From positions 434,001 to 498,000 of the forward strand of contig JAJQJQ010000056.1 in the NCBI GenBank assembly GCA_028622995.1: a stretch of 64,000 nt of DNA, read 5' to 3'. Below are positions 46,495-57,804 of the stretch, piece after piece. Origin of the DNA: Panagrolaimus kolymaensis (Eukaryota; Nematoda; Chromadorea; Rhabditida; Panagrolaimidae). Under the pieces are notes generated by a model. The model was not told the origin of the DNA. It made no database searches and saw nothing but the letters and a program-made list of their open reading frames with translations. Position 1 is the first letter of the stretch. Each line of letters starts with the position of its first letter. Both the position numbers and the translations under genes were made by a program.

Positions 46495-47096
46495 GATTCT
46501 GTTTTTATTTTTTTGCAAAACTGTTAAAACAAAAATAGTTATTTAGGTCTTTAAAGAAAAAAACGAAAGAATGAGAATACTAAATTGCCAAACTCTCTCA
46601 CACGAAAAACAAGTAATATAAAATTCGAATTCGAGTTACGCCTACTTTTAGAGGGGAAGTCATTGAAGAACAATTAAAAATAAAAAGGCTTAAAAAAGTT
46701 GGCAAAAAAAAGTTTTAAGTGTTGCAACAAATTGGTTTGATAAAAAGAAAAATGATGAAAAAAAGTTTTGGATTTTTTAATAATCTTTTTTTAAGTCTTA
46801 TGATTTTTTTATAATTAAAAAAATTCATTCAAAAACTGAGTTTGAGTTTTTTCTTTTTCGCAAAATGTAAATAAAGATTTTTATGAGTTTTTTTATTTTT
46901 TGTTCTGTTCTTTGAAAAACAAATTTAAAAGCTTTTATGTGATTTCACAATTAACCCAGCTTTTAAGGCTTTGGGTTTCGCATTTAATTGAGCTTTTAAA
47001 GCATAGAATTTCATTGTTCAAAATTGTGACACATTAAAAATAATAAATCAATGAATGGTAAAATTCAACATTAAAAAGTGGGTTTATTTATAAAGG
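46495..47096. other. Intergenic region between peptide precursor and tetraspanin
   Basis: A+T-rich with many AAAAAG and TTTTT runs. It should contain the promoter of the minus-strand peptide gene and the 3' end of the tetraspanin. No other feature is recognised. Confidence 0.45.
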
Positions 47097-49016
47097 TTAA
47101 CGAAGGTATTCATAGTCGTCAATTTGTTTGGCAAGGATAAAGGATAAAAAGATGCCTAATATCTGGAAAGAAATTTATGACGTTATTTGGACGTAAGCTT
47201 AAGAACGACAAACCTGAAAAACGGCAAAGCCTATTCCAACTCCAGCAAAAATATATGTTTGTTCATTAAACCATTCTTGTAGCCGTTCATGGCAGCCCTA
47301 AAAAATGACGGAATGGATTAAAGTTTCGCATAAAAAAACATTTAAAATGTCAAATGCACAAATTTGTTAAATAAAAAAACTCCAAAGCTGCTATAAAAAA
47401 AGACTTGAATAAAAAAATTTAAAAATAGAAACCTGAATATTGACGCTGCTATTAAAAGCTTTGGTATTATAATGATATATGGTACACATGGAATCTATAG
47501 GTTGTAAAGCCCATGCTCTCGCATTTTGAGTTTGACGACAACATGAAATAGGCACAAAGGATTTTGTACCTCTTTCGTTGTTAGTTATAAACCAAAAACC
47601 GTTATAATAATCCCTAGGACCAGAACCTCCACAACATTGTTGCTAAAAAACATCAAAAAAAATATTACAAAATTGTTATGCTGCTGTTGCTGCTTTAGCA
47701 TCATAGACCAGGGTCAGTTTTTGCTCTTTCTTCCACTTTTTCACACACATACACTCTCACAAAAAATGCAAAAAAAAAATTAATAAAAATAAACTTTCTA
47801 ACCACATTATGACGCCATATATTTTTTGAACTTCCTGATTGTTGACAACGAATTAAACTTTTTGCGATAAGATTATGAATCGTGGATCCCATCATTTGGG
47901 TGCAACATGAAAATGGGACGTTTGGAAGGGCTAATGTATGATTGATGGTGGAATATTGTTTTCCTCCTTCAGCTTTTACATGATGAATCCATTCTTCACC
48001 CGAATCCATATTAAGCAAGTCTATTGGAGCTGAAGCTCTCCATTGACTTTGCAACCAATCTTGAGGGTTTTGAGAACCGCAACATTTCATCTAAAATTTA
48101 CTAATGCCTTTAAAAAATTCAAATATTATAAGAAAAGGCTTACATTAAATTGCATATTATCTATAAGTCGAGTAACTCCTTGATTTTTATCTTGATTCAT
48201 CGCAACTCCATATTCTCGATGAATTAGAGATTTCAAATGATTACGATAGTTAATATCAAAAATCTAAAGTCATTTAAAGTTGTCTCTCACGCTCACAAAA
48301 ATTTTTACACATTCAAATCAAGCAAAAGCACACATACAGGAAGATTGTAAAAATGACCCTGGTTATTAATGATACATAGTTATAAACTTACGTAATACTG
48401 TATTGTATTCAAAAGAGGTGTCACCCATTTATCGCGATAATATCGATTATGAGACATATTTGCAATGTATATTTCCATTCGATCACCAGTAAACTACAGA
48501 CAAAGAAACAAAAAGTTAAAATTAAATAACACAAAAAAACTGTTATTTTTTGATAAACAAAAAACCTACCTTTTCGCGATACATTAAAGCCAAAACACCA
48601 ATACCAATTTCAGCCAAAAATATTATAAATAAAAATATTACAAACTACAAAATTAAAATTTTATTATTGCAGCAAAGCAAAGTTTTTACCGATAAAATCA
48701 TGCATTTTTCAGCTTTAATGGCTCCACAACAAGCTAAAAATGCAACGAATAATGTTGCTGTTCCAGTTATAATCGAAATATATGCAGCAAATCGTAATAA
48801 TGGATCATCCTCAGAAAAATCAACTAAATCCAAAATGTATGTCCTTCTTGGGTCTAAAATCATCCAAAGTCCAATAAATAATAATGCAAAACCCGTTATC
48901 TAAAACAAAGTTGTAGTCAATCTCGTTTTCAAAATTCACAAAATTCTTACCCAAAATCCAACAGTGTAAAGAAGCATGCAAGCTCTCACACATTTGGTGC
49001 CACCATAAAGACCCAT
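47097..49016 (-). CDS. Tetraspanin with two alternative large-loop exons
   Basis: Common exons are 49016-48951, 48899-48690, 48644-48570, 48493-48392, 48263-48144, then 47297-47214 and 47162-47097. Between them lie exon A (48090-47803, 96 codons) and exon B (47642-47433, 70 codons). Four membrane helices are visible, with ACCGAIKAEKC after TM2 in the usual place. The large extracellular loop carries the CCG motif. Exons A (MKCCGSQNP, later PFSCC) and B (QQCCGGSGP, later PISCC) each provide a full CCG...SCC...C set, and both would join to the shared exon GCHERLQEWF, which holds the last loop cysteine. All boundaries are phase 0. Using one or the other gives proteins of 336 or 310 residues; using both would duplicate the loop core. 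Tetraspanins organise membrane microdomains through this loop. Confidence 0.88.
47433..47642 (-). other. Tetraspanin alternative exon B (large loop)
   Basis: 70 codons, phase 0 at both ends. They contain CCG, PISCC and a later Cys before the shared GC exon, plus one possible N-glycosylation site (NSS). The acceptor is TTTTTTAG and the donor CAG|GTTTC. Confidence 0.8.
47803..48090 (-). other. Tetraspanin alternative exon A (large loop)
   Basis: 96 codons, phase 0 at both ends. They contain CCG, PFSCC and a later Cys, with the extra length mainly between the first two cysteine motifs. One NHT glycosylation site is present. The donor is GTG|GTTAGA. The frame stays open into the intron for about 33 codons, so read-through would give a truncated product without TM4. 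Confidence 0.8.
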
Positions 49017-49133
49017 TTTTTATTTTAACATAAAATAAAAGAAACTTTAAAATCCAAAAAATATCCTTTTTTATTTTCTTTAAATTTTGTCTGCCAATAG
49101 CTTGTTGTTGATGTCAATTAATGATGGTCAGCA

Positions 49134-51854
49134 ACAATCAAACACAATTGAAAACGTTCCAAAAGTTCTCTTTTTATCGTTGCACAGAAATGTATTATTG
49201 CGAGGAAAGCAGCTGCCTCGAAAATTGGTGACGGCTAAAATATTGCATTCGTCTTTAAAATGAAAATAAAAAATGACCACCAAAAACGAAAATGGCAAAA
49301 ACTTGTTACAAATTTTTAAAACAGCAAAAAAAACATAAAATCTAGAACACTTTTAAACTTAAAAGAACTATTTTTATTTATCGAAAGGAGGAAGCAGCAT
49401 TAATGAATGATTCATTGTCCAAAAAAGGTGCAAGAAAAAAAGAAGAGGAAATGCATCGATTGCTTTGCTTACTTTTTGGTTGGCGCAAAACCGATCGCTT
49501 TTTTTTCCACCTGGTTTTCTTTTTGCGTTCGTCCTGGCAACCAAAAACATGAGAAAGAAAGGTCGCTGCTTTTGTTATTTGTTTACACATACTGCACAAC
49601 TAACCTCCATTCTATGTATATTTATCGATCATTTATTATACATATTATTTGAATTTTAAAACTTTATCTTTCAAGATAATTTTTTAAACACTTTAAAAGT
49701 TTCATTATTGAGTTAATTTTAAAATGATCATCCGAAACATGCAAAAAAGATTCAAAAAAAGAAAAGACAAATTTCTTACTCATTTTATGCTTTTCTTTTA
49801 TTTAATAATTACAATTGTTTTTATTTCCTTCTTTACAGCGGTTGCAATATGAGAGAGGTAAACATATTTATCCGTTATTTATGGATGCAGCCAATGGTTT
49901 CAAAAAAGAAAATACAGTTACCAATCTATTATCTTATCCTCTAATTCAGTTCGAATTCGCTAAAACTTTTTTAAACCACGTTAAATTTGGTAGCGTTTAC
50001 TGATAAAAAGGGAAGATAAAAAAGCTTTATTCAATTTGTTAAGTATTTGGTAGTTAGTAATAGCTTGGATGAAACAACATAACTAGAATATGACATTAAC
50101 TATGTTATAAATTTTTTTAAAGTTTGCATTATTTGTTATTGAATGAAAAGTTTATTGTTCAGAAAGTAAATAAAAAAAATTCCAGAATAAAGTTTGCAAA
50201 TGTGAAAAAAATTAAGAAAATCAAATCAATAAAAAGCATAAAATTTTACAAATATAAATCAACTTTATTTGAACATTTTATTCTTCTCGAGTAATCAATC
50301 CAAATTTTTTTTATATGTCATCAAAATTGCATCAGTCTTTTCAAGAATATGATAATATTTATCCTTAGTTTTATCAATTACAAACAATCTTGTATTTGTT
50401 GAATCTCCAGAAAGACGATCAAGTTCGTTTTTAACAAATTCAAAATAATCAGATGTCTTTAAACCCAAAATAATTCTAAAATATTTATTTCAAAAATTTA
50501 AATACTCAGAGATTATCAGTATATAAGAATTAACAATTTGCTGGTTTTTCTTTACCATTAAATCTTGTCTTACTGCACGAAAACGCAAATGTCCCTATGT
50601 ATGAGGAAAGAAATAATGGTAATAATAGTTTAAAACTTTTCTGTTTTTTTAATAAAAGATTGAGAGACTTACGAAACTTTTTCAATTGGAAGTAAAAGAT
50701 TGATAAAATTTTTAAATTTTTGTTCTAAATTGTCCAAGTTTTCAGGGATGTAAATACAACAATGTAATTCCTTAAGATTTGGTCCAATTAAATATTGAAA
50801 AGCTTCAAGTTGAATTTTATCCGTGGCAATGCGGAGCTTTGAATAGCTTTTAATTATTCCTTTTACATCCATTTCAGTAATAGTTTTTTCATAAACAAAA
50901 ATATAAAACTTATCAAATATTTCAATCGATTTATCGAAGCTTGCAAAGTTCGCAAAATTTGGATAACGATTTTTTTCATTATCTTTCATTGTACCACGGA
51001 TTTTAGCTTGTTTGGTAACCTTACGCTTCCGTGTCAAATACTTTGTTTGTTTGATATGTTTTAAATTAAACAAAATTTGGGAGTCACAAATTTCAGCGAA
51101 TCTATTTTGAATGACATAAGGTAAATCCAAAAATGGAAAATGAGTGATCATAACTTCGTTCTGAAACAAAATAATAAAAATATGTACAAAATTAGCCGAT
51201 AAAAAATGCTTCAATGAGAATGGAATGATTGACCAAAGCTGAAAATTTGAGAAAAAAAAAAGTTGGAATAAACAACCCTTAAAAGAATAATATCCTTTAA
51301 ACAAACAAGATTGTTTGTTTATAAATATTTAATCTAGGTTATCTAGGTTATTGAAAAAGAAAATCATAAATAACAACTCAAGCGTTTGTCTTTCATTTGT
51401 AATAAAAAAAAAAGGTCAAAACCTTTATTATTAAAAGCAATTGTGTGGTAAAAAACGGGTAACAAAAAACATAATATGAAAGCGTTGCTCGTTAAGAGAA
51501 AGCTATATATCAGCAATAAGAGCTTTGCGTAAAATTAACCGTAAATAAATTTTAGTCCAGCCCAACAAATAATACATATAATAAAAACAAATTTTCTTTA
51601 AACGATAACTTGAAAACAAAAGTCTATAAAAGTAATCCCTTCAAAATCTTTATACCAGATTTTATAAAAATTTAGACATAATTAAGAAAAGGGTAAAAAA
51701 AAGTTTATTTTTGTAAAAAATCAGAAAAAAAAATAGTCATGGCAAACAATCAACATACCTTTATCTCGTTCTTTTCTCAGTGGATGTATTTTGTTAATAA
51801 CATTCGACAAATAACTAAAACAATAATTGATGGCAATGATTTTTATCTAATGCG
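49134..51854. repeat. Segmental duplication, copy 1
   Basis: This 2.7-kb block is repeated in direct orientation at 58781-61813. It includes non-coding sequence, an F-box gene on the minus strand and its 5' flank. The first half differs from copy 2 by many substitutions and small indels. From about 50640 on the two are almost identical by eye, and from about 50835 to 51854 I see only a one-base length difference in an A run. Homology stops abruptly at TCTAATGCG. Confidence 0.92.
50295..51151 (-). CDS. F-box protein, duplication copy 1
   Basis: Three exons (51151-50673, 50594-50574, 50475-50295) give 226 residues. The start Met follows an acceptor TTTCAG|AACGAAGTT. The N terminus FPFLDLPYVIQNRFAEI and DSQILFNLKHI fits an F-box, the motif that binds Skp1 in SCF ubiquitin ligases. 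The rest is a nematode-type substrate-side region of unknown specificity ending YYHILEKTDAILMTYKKNLD. Exon 2 is only 21 bases. Copy 1 keeps a good donor after it (CA|GTAAGA). Such genes form large, fast-evolving families in nematodes. Confidence 0.7.
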
Positions 51855-52041
51855 ATTCATAGAAATTTGAAAAATTCGTTTTCACTTTTACTTCAATTTT
51901 AAATGAGCAAGTTTTTTTGTTTTCGTTGTAAGATCCAACACTGGCTGAATGTTACAGTTTTTCATAGAAGCCAAAATTCTTCTAATTTTTTGTCTCATCT
52001 TACAAAATTTTCTTCTCTTGCAATTTTTATTTATCGTCAAG
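51152..52041. other. Upstream region of F-box gene and ADF gene
   Basis: Divergent promoter region between the minus-strand F-box gene and the plus-strand ADF-like gene. It contains the end of the duplication (51854). A plus-strand open frame at 51739 (MANNQHTFISFFSQWMYF...) is shared by both copies but continues differently after the breakpoint. It is not called as a gene. Confidence 0.45.
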
Positions 52042-52535
52042 ATGTCCTCAATTATAATTAAAGAAGAAGTTCGAAACCAAATCCTCGCTGTTGCAAATGG
52101 AGCAAACCGTTATGCAATATTCAAAATCAATAGTAACAAAGTCGTACAAAAGTTAGCGAAAACTGATGCCGATGTAAGTGTTTTTTTGTTGTTGCATTTT
52201 CTGTATTTATGTTAATTTTATAGCTTGGACATCCTTATGACTCTATGAATGCATATCGAATGTTTCTTACTGATTTTAAGGCTAAAACTGGTAACTTTGG
52301 AGACTGTTCAATTGGCTTGTTCAACTTTGAATATGATGATAATGAAGGAGAATCAGCTACACGTCAAGGAGAAATTGTTTTAATCAACTTTCAACCTGGT
52401 AAAGCTTCAACCTATGGAAAGGATATGTATAATCATGTAGAAGGACTCATTAAGCATGTTCTTGTATCTCTTGTTCCACATCCTGCAGATGATGCTTCTA
52501 AACTTGCATATGATATTGTTCTCCAAAAAGTATGA
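52042..52535 (+). CDS. ADF/cofilin-like actin-binding protein
   Basis: Two exons (52042-52173 and 52224-52535) give 147 residues, the size of a single ADF-homology domain. Features in order are an N-terminal MSSIIIKEEVRNQI, the strand RYAIFKINSNKVV, the central CSIGLFNFEYDDNEGE, then EIVLINFQPGKAST and KDMYNHVEGLIKHVL, which correspond to the cofilin strand and the actin-binding long helix. The usual Met-Ala-Ser-Gly start is replaced. It would sever or depolymerise actin filaments, or act as a relative such as coactosin or GMF. The acceptor TTTTATAG and donor GTAAGT are good. Confidence 0.75.
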
Positions 52536-53290
52536 AATATTGTTAAGCTCAAACGTGTCATCAACAGTTCTGAAGTTTATGATAATGCAATTTAAGGATT
52601 ATTGTTACTTTTGTCTTTTTGTTTGTTTTAAATAGGTATCATTGTATGTTTTAATGTTTATATAAAATTCATTTTACTGTAATTGTGTTGATTTTTCTTA
52701 ATTAACGGTAAGAAACTTAAAAGTTTCGTTGGCGGCATGTTTCAAGTTAGATCAGTTTATAAAATGTTGGCTCCTGTTTACCTTTCTAAGCTAATAGGAA
52801 TAATAAAGCCTTTAAAGAATGTTTCTTTTTATGTAAAATGGGTGGAGTTATTGGTGAATTTGTGTTCGAAGTTTTCGTTCAAATTTGGTTGTAAAATTAT
52901 GGAAAAGATGCTGATGGATGAAATTTACTTAGTATATGCACATGCATATTGTTTATTTCGACTTGTTATTTCTTTCTCCATGATGTAAGATTTACATTAT
53001 ACTTACAAAGCTATTAAGTTACATTTCAGCTTAATCAAATTCTCAACAACGTTATAATCGGTGTAACACTTTACGTTCGCATAAACTTAAACTGTATGAT
53101 ATGAGCAGGCGCAGATACAAATGAATGCACCTGTTTACTTCTTATCTAATCTTAGACACATTGCTAATGGTTTTATAAAAGAAGTTGAAAATCTTAATTT
53201 CTATGAATCGTTTACAACATAATTACAAATCAATTCTAATGCTTAGCTAACATCATACAAAACAACAAATACATATAACAGTTTTACATT
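52536..53290. other. Convergent 3' region between ADF-like gene and metaxin
   Basis: This holds both 3' UTRs. An 83-codon plus-strand frame (52737-52988) has a mixed hydrophobic composition but no splice partner or known domain and is not called. Confidence 0.5.
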
Positions 53291-54520
53291 TTAATCAACA
53301 TCTAATTCATTTTCAGGTATAAACGAAATAATTCCAGTATGAACAGCAAAAAGAACAGAAAGAGTAACAGCTCCAATAGCAAACAAAATTGTATCGCGTA
53401 ATGAACTTTGACCAGCTTGTTCAACTTCACTTCGTTTTTGTTCTTTTCGTAGACGACTTTCTTCAGCAACTTTTTGAGCTTTTGATTTCCGTTTTTCCCA
53501 AAAACTTTTTTCATTACTTTGTTGACGAACTTGTTCTTCAGAAAGTGGTAGATAAATACATATGATGGATTCGACGAAGCGAGATAAATTTGGAAGCGAC
53601 GAAAGATGTACTTGAATTCGATCACTTGGAAGAGGAAGTTTTAAAAGTGGAGCAAGATATCCAAAAATTAGAGCATCCACTGAACAGGGTTTATCACCAC
53701 AAAAATATTTGTTATCACCAAGCTTAGATGAAAGAGAATTCAAAGTCTGAAACCAAATATGTTTGATAAGTAGTGAACAGAACAACAGCACCAACCTGTA
53801 GAGCATCTCGGACGAGTTCAGCTTCAGTTTTACCAACAGTTTTCAAATAGTTTTGAGAGAACATTCGACGTTTTTCAAGGTAGAATAAGTTCCAAGGAAA
53901 TGAAAGTCTTGAAGAATACCAATGATGGGTAACAGTATTGTAATTATGATTGTCAGCCCATAAAGTATGTAACTAAAAAACCGTAAATTATAACGTACGT
54001 AAATAAAGGAGTGAACCAACCAATGCAGGATAAAGACGAACACGTAAAAAGCTATCATATGCAAAGAATTCAACCTTTTGATTATTAGTTAGTTCACCAT
54101 CAAGAACAACTTCCTAAAACAAAAAATAAATGAGTGATGATGCAACAAAGAGTTTTAGCAAACCTGTTTAGAATTTCTCAAATGTTCAGCAATATCTTCA
54201 AAGTTGGTAAATTTCGTTTCTCCATGAACTAATAAAGGTAATGTACCTAAAATATAAGCAAAAATCATATGTAAAATGCATTGTTAGATTGTTGCATACC
54301 AGATGGAGATTCACTTGGACTGATAGAAGAACGAAACTTTACAGGTGCAGCAGAAATTTTAGTAGCAACCTAAAAGACAAATAAAAGTTATTGAATAAAG
54401 TAAAAAAGTAATATGCAAACATACCATAGATTGAAGACAAGCAACATCAAAAGAAGCTAAACCAAAATCACCAGGCCATACAATTAATTCCATTTCTGTT
54501 CGATTATTTTCTGATGACAT
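53291..54520 (-). CDS. mtx-1: Metaxin-1-like mitochondrial import protein
   Basis: Six exons (54520-54425, 54369-54300, 54246-54164, 54113-54021, 53972-53796, 53746-53291) give 324 residues, close to human metaxin-1. Metaxins sit on the outer mitochondrial membrane with the SAM complex, help insert beta-barrel proteins, and in nematodes also act as transport adaptors. Visible features are an N-terminal thioredoxin-like LIVWPGDFGLASFDVACLQ, then TLPLLVHGET..TNFEDIAEHL, and the GST-C part GDKPCSVDALIFGYLAPLLK. A charged linker and a C-terminal membrane helix (DTILFAIGAVTLSVLFAVHT) mark it as metaxin-1 rather than metaxin-2. All phases agree. Confidence 0.9.
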
Positions 54521-56151
54521 CTGTAAAGAAAATTGTTAGTTATATAAGTGTAAAAGCGTATGACAATAACGCGGTAGTATAAACATGGATGAATTTATTT
54601 CAAACTTGGAAATATTCTTCTTCGATCAAACGTTGCAATAAAAATTTATGAAAGGTTAGAAACTTTTGTTTTGCTTTATTATTTTTTTTTTTTGCAACTT
54701 TCACATTTTGCCCTATTAGAGATGTTTTTTACATTTTTTTATAGGCAGTCAACCACGGCCAACATTGAAGACGTCAACAATATGTAGCTTTCCATTCCCT
54801 TTTCTTTACAACTAGGCGGGTGGCGCGCCTACTGCGCGCCGAGTAAATGTTACTGTTTCGAAAATATAATGTTTTTTGATTATAGTTTATAATACGCAGT
54901 TCTTAGTAAAATAAGGTCATACATGCTAGTATATCTGTGAAATCTTTGTGCATTTTACTTTTCAAAAGTCCTTAAAACTTAATCAAAAATATCCTTAAGA
55001 TTTTCAATAGCATTTTTATCAATTTTGGATTATTTCATGATATTTTCTCTTTTTTGGTTGTCGGGAAAATTCATTCTACATGTTTCAAAAAAAAACTTGC
55101 TATCAGAGTTTTTTCTTTTCTTTTCTTTTCTTTGAAATCCTCAATCCATCCTTTCTAATAAGACCTTTAAATGTTTAAAGCGCTTTAAAATCAACAACCA
55201 TCGTCATTGCTAACATTCCTTGCAATGCAAAGTCTATCTGCATTCGTTACATTCATGTTTATGCAAATTTTATTGCACAAACTCAAGCCATTTTATGCAA
55301 ATTTGTTATTTCGTTTATTTTGTTTTTTTGGTCATTGAAATCTTCGAATGATATTGGGCCCTTGGATCCTCGAAATTAGGTCCTTGGATCCCTCCCTTGA
55401 TAATAGCTCTACTGACATTATTTCATTGGATCCTTTCTCTGAAATTAGGTCTCTACAATTCGGATCATGTGCCCTATCTCGATCCCATGCTTTCTCTGAA
55501 TCCTATCATCTTTTTTTTAGTTAACCGATCCTTCACTTGATTTTGGTCCTTGGATCCTTCCCCAGCTATTATCTCTACGGATCCTTGCCTTGATATTAGA
55601 TCCCTAATGTTTCATCAAAAGAAAACAGCCACTCATCACCATTTCATTTCCATGAAATGAGAATGAAAAATCCTATTTTGCGCTTTCATTCATGTTTATG
55701 CAAATTTTTAGAAATGTCTCCTTCTTTTAGTTTTCATTCTTTTGTAACTTTCCCATGAATCGTTTCCAGTTACGGAATCACAACCTGTTTTAGAAGAAGG
55801 GATAAATGAAGTAAAAAAATCGTGAAATGAGAATGTAAAACCTTTTATTGCATTTTCATTTATGTTTATGCAAATTTTCTCCTTTCCGTGCTTTCTGTGA
55901 ATGATAATAAAAAGTTACGGAAAAAATGACAACCTGTTTTAGAAGAAGGGACACCACAACCTTGGTTGTTGTGCGAGAAAAATAAAAATTATGCTGTCCA
56001 TTTTTACCTTCTTTGGGCTGTTATCGCCTGATTTTAGTTTTTTTTTGATTCTTTCTTGTTTGATTATGTCTTTTTTTTGTTGCATTGATCGTGAAAGGAA
56101 TAATTTATTTTCTTGTTTTCAACCTTTACTCTTTTCATTTTTTTCAGTAAT
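54521..56151. other. Divergent promoter region, metaxin / sphingosine-phosphate lyase
   Basis: A 1.6-kb non-coding stretch. It has a short CpG-rich block with GGCGCGCC and GCGCGCC near 54822-54840, a scatter of GGATCC-containing degenerate units between about 55350 and 55620, and a tandem duplication at 55651-55952. Immediately before the lyase start is TTTTTTCAG, a likely trans-splice acceptor. Confidence 0.5.
55651..55952 (+). repeat. Diverged tandem duplication
   Basis: Two units, about 55651-55802 and 55821-55952. Both begin TGAAATGAGAATG, contain ATGTTTATGCAAATTTT, and end CAACCTGTTTTAGAAGAAGG. The middle parts differ by indels. A third copy of just the ATTCATGTTTATGCAAATTT part lies near 55251. 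Confidence 0.75.
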
Positions 56152-57804
56152 ATGCCTTTCGACAAAGCCACCGCAATAGCCCATACTCAATATTTCATTG
56201 ATGAAGTTAATGATCGACTTTCACGCTTTTCACCGATTGTATTAGTTGGTGGAACGGCTGTATCGATTTATGCTTATTATAAAATTCGAGGGATTCTTCG
56301 ACGTTCAGATCGTCCAATTAGTCAACGGCTTGCGGGTTATTTCCTTTCATTATCTCGCTGCCTTCCTTTCGTTGAAGAAAAAATTAAAAAAGAATTTGAT
56401 GGAATTCGAGGAGAAATTATTGAATCCATTCACAAATATGATAAAGATAGAATTTTTATTCGTGAATTAACTAACACTCAACTTTCACCAGAAGATATTA
56501 TTCAAAAAGCCATGGAATATGAAAGTATGGGAACTTTTGATGTTAAAGGAGGACGTGTGAGTGGCACTGTTTACACCGATAGAGACCAAAGACATATTGA
56601 TTTCTTAACTGAGATATTCAAAAAATATGCTTATTCTAATCCTCTTCATCCCGATGTATTCCCTGGTATTCGAAAGATGGAAGCTGAAGTTGTTCGAATG
56701 GCAGCTAATCTCTTTCATGGACCTCCAGAATCTTGTGGAACTGTTAGTTCGCTATCGCTTTATTGGTTATGCATTACTAATTTTCAGGTTTCATCTGGCG
56801 GTACAGAATCTATTATGCTTGCATGTTTTGCTTATCGTAATCGAGCTTATGCTAAAGGCATCACTGAACCTGTAATGGTTATTCCTGTTACTGCCCATGC
56901 GGCATTTGATAAAGCAGCTTTTATGATGAATATTCGAGTTATTCATGTTCCCGTTGATGAAAATAATCGAGTTAGCATTAAAGCTATGAGAAGTGCAATT
57001 TCATGTGACACTTGCATGTTAGTTGGTTCAGCACCTAATTTCCCCACTGGAACCATTGATGATATTTCTCAAATTGCTACAGTAATTCACCATTTTTTCT
57101 ATTAATCGTTTACTTTTTTTTATAGCTCGGCCTCAAATACAAAATTCCCGTTCATGTTGATTCATGTCTTGGAGGATTTTTAGTTCCATTCATGGAAGAA
57201 GCCGGATTCCCTCTTGATCTTTTTGATTTTCGTTTACCTGGAGTTACATCTATTTCATGTGACACTCATAAATACGGTTACGCACCCAAAGGAACTTCTG
57301 TTATTCTTTATCGATCCCACGAATATCTTCATCATCAATATTTTAGCGTTACTGATTGGACTGGTGGCATTTATGCTACTCCTACACTTGCAGGTTTATA
57401 ATTTCATCGTTTTTTTTTTGTTTTCATCAAAAATTAAATTAAATTTAGGAAGTCGAAGTGGTTTGGCTATTGCTTTAACTTGGGCTACAATGATATATTT
57501 TGGTCGAAATGTTTATGTTTCACGCGCTCGAGCAATTGTGGATTCAGCTCGAGAACTTGCTAAACAAGTTGCTACTGTACCTGGGCTTGAAATTTATGGT
57601 TCACCTGATGTTTCTGTTGTTGCATTTCGTAGCAAAGAAATTAACATTTATGCCGTTGCAGATAAATTAAATCAATTAGGATGGAATTTAAATACTCTTC
57701 AAAAACCAGACTCGTACATTTTTTTAGTTGAGTTAATTAAAACCCCATATAAAAAATTGTTAGAAATATTTGCTTTTCCAGACACTGCTATTAATTTATT
57801 TTAA
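56152..57804 (+). CDS. spl-1: Sphingosine-1-phosphate lyase
   Basis: Four exons (56152-56742, 56788-57081, 57126-57393, 57449-57804) give 502 residues. This PLP enzyme of the ER splits sphingosine-1-phosphate into hexadecenal and phosphoethanolamine, the exit step of sphingolipid breakdown. An N-terminal membrane helix (about 27-44) precedes the fold. Signatures are [44 protein letters not shown] and [13 protein letters not shown] with the PLP lysine at K344, then [18 protein letters not shown]. The 45-nt first intron is in frame with no stop, so retention is silent to the frame. The protein ends about 50-65 residues before human or C. elegans enzymes, diverging after WNLNTLQKP; the C terminus may be mis-spliced in my model or truly shortened. 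Confidence 0.92.

Noticed and set aside
52737..52988. 83-codon frame downstream of the ADF-like gene
   Set aside because: Falls in the 3' UTR zone between convergent genes; no domain or splice evidence.
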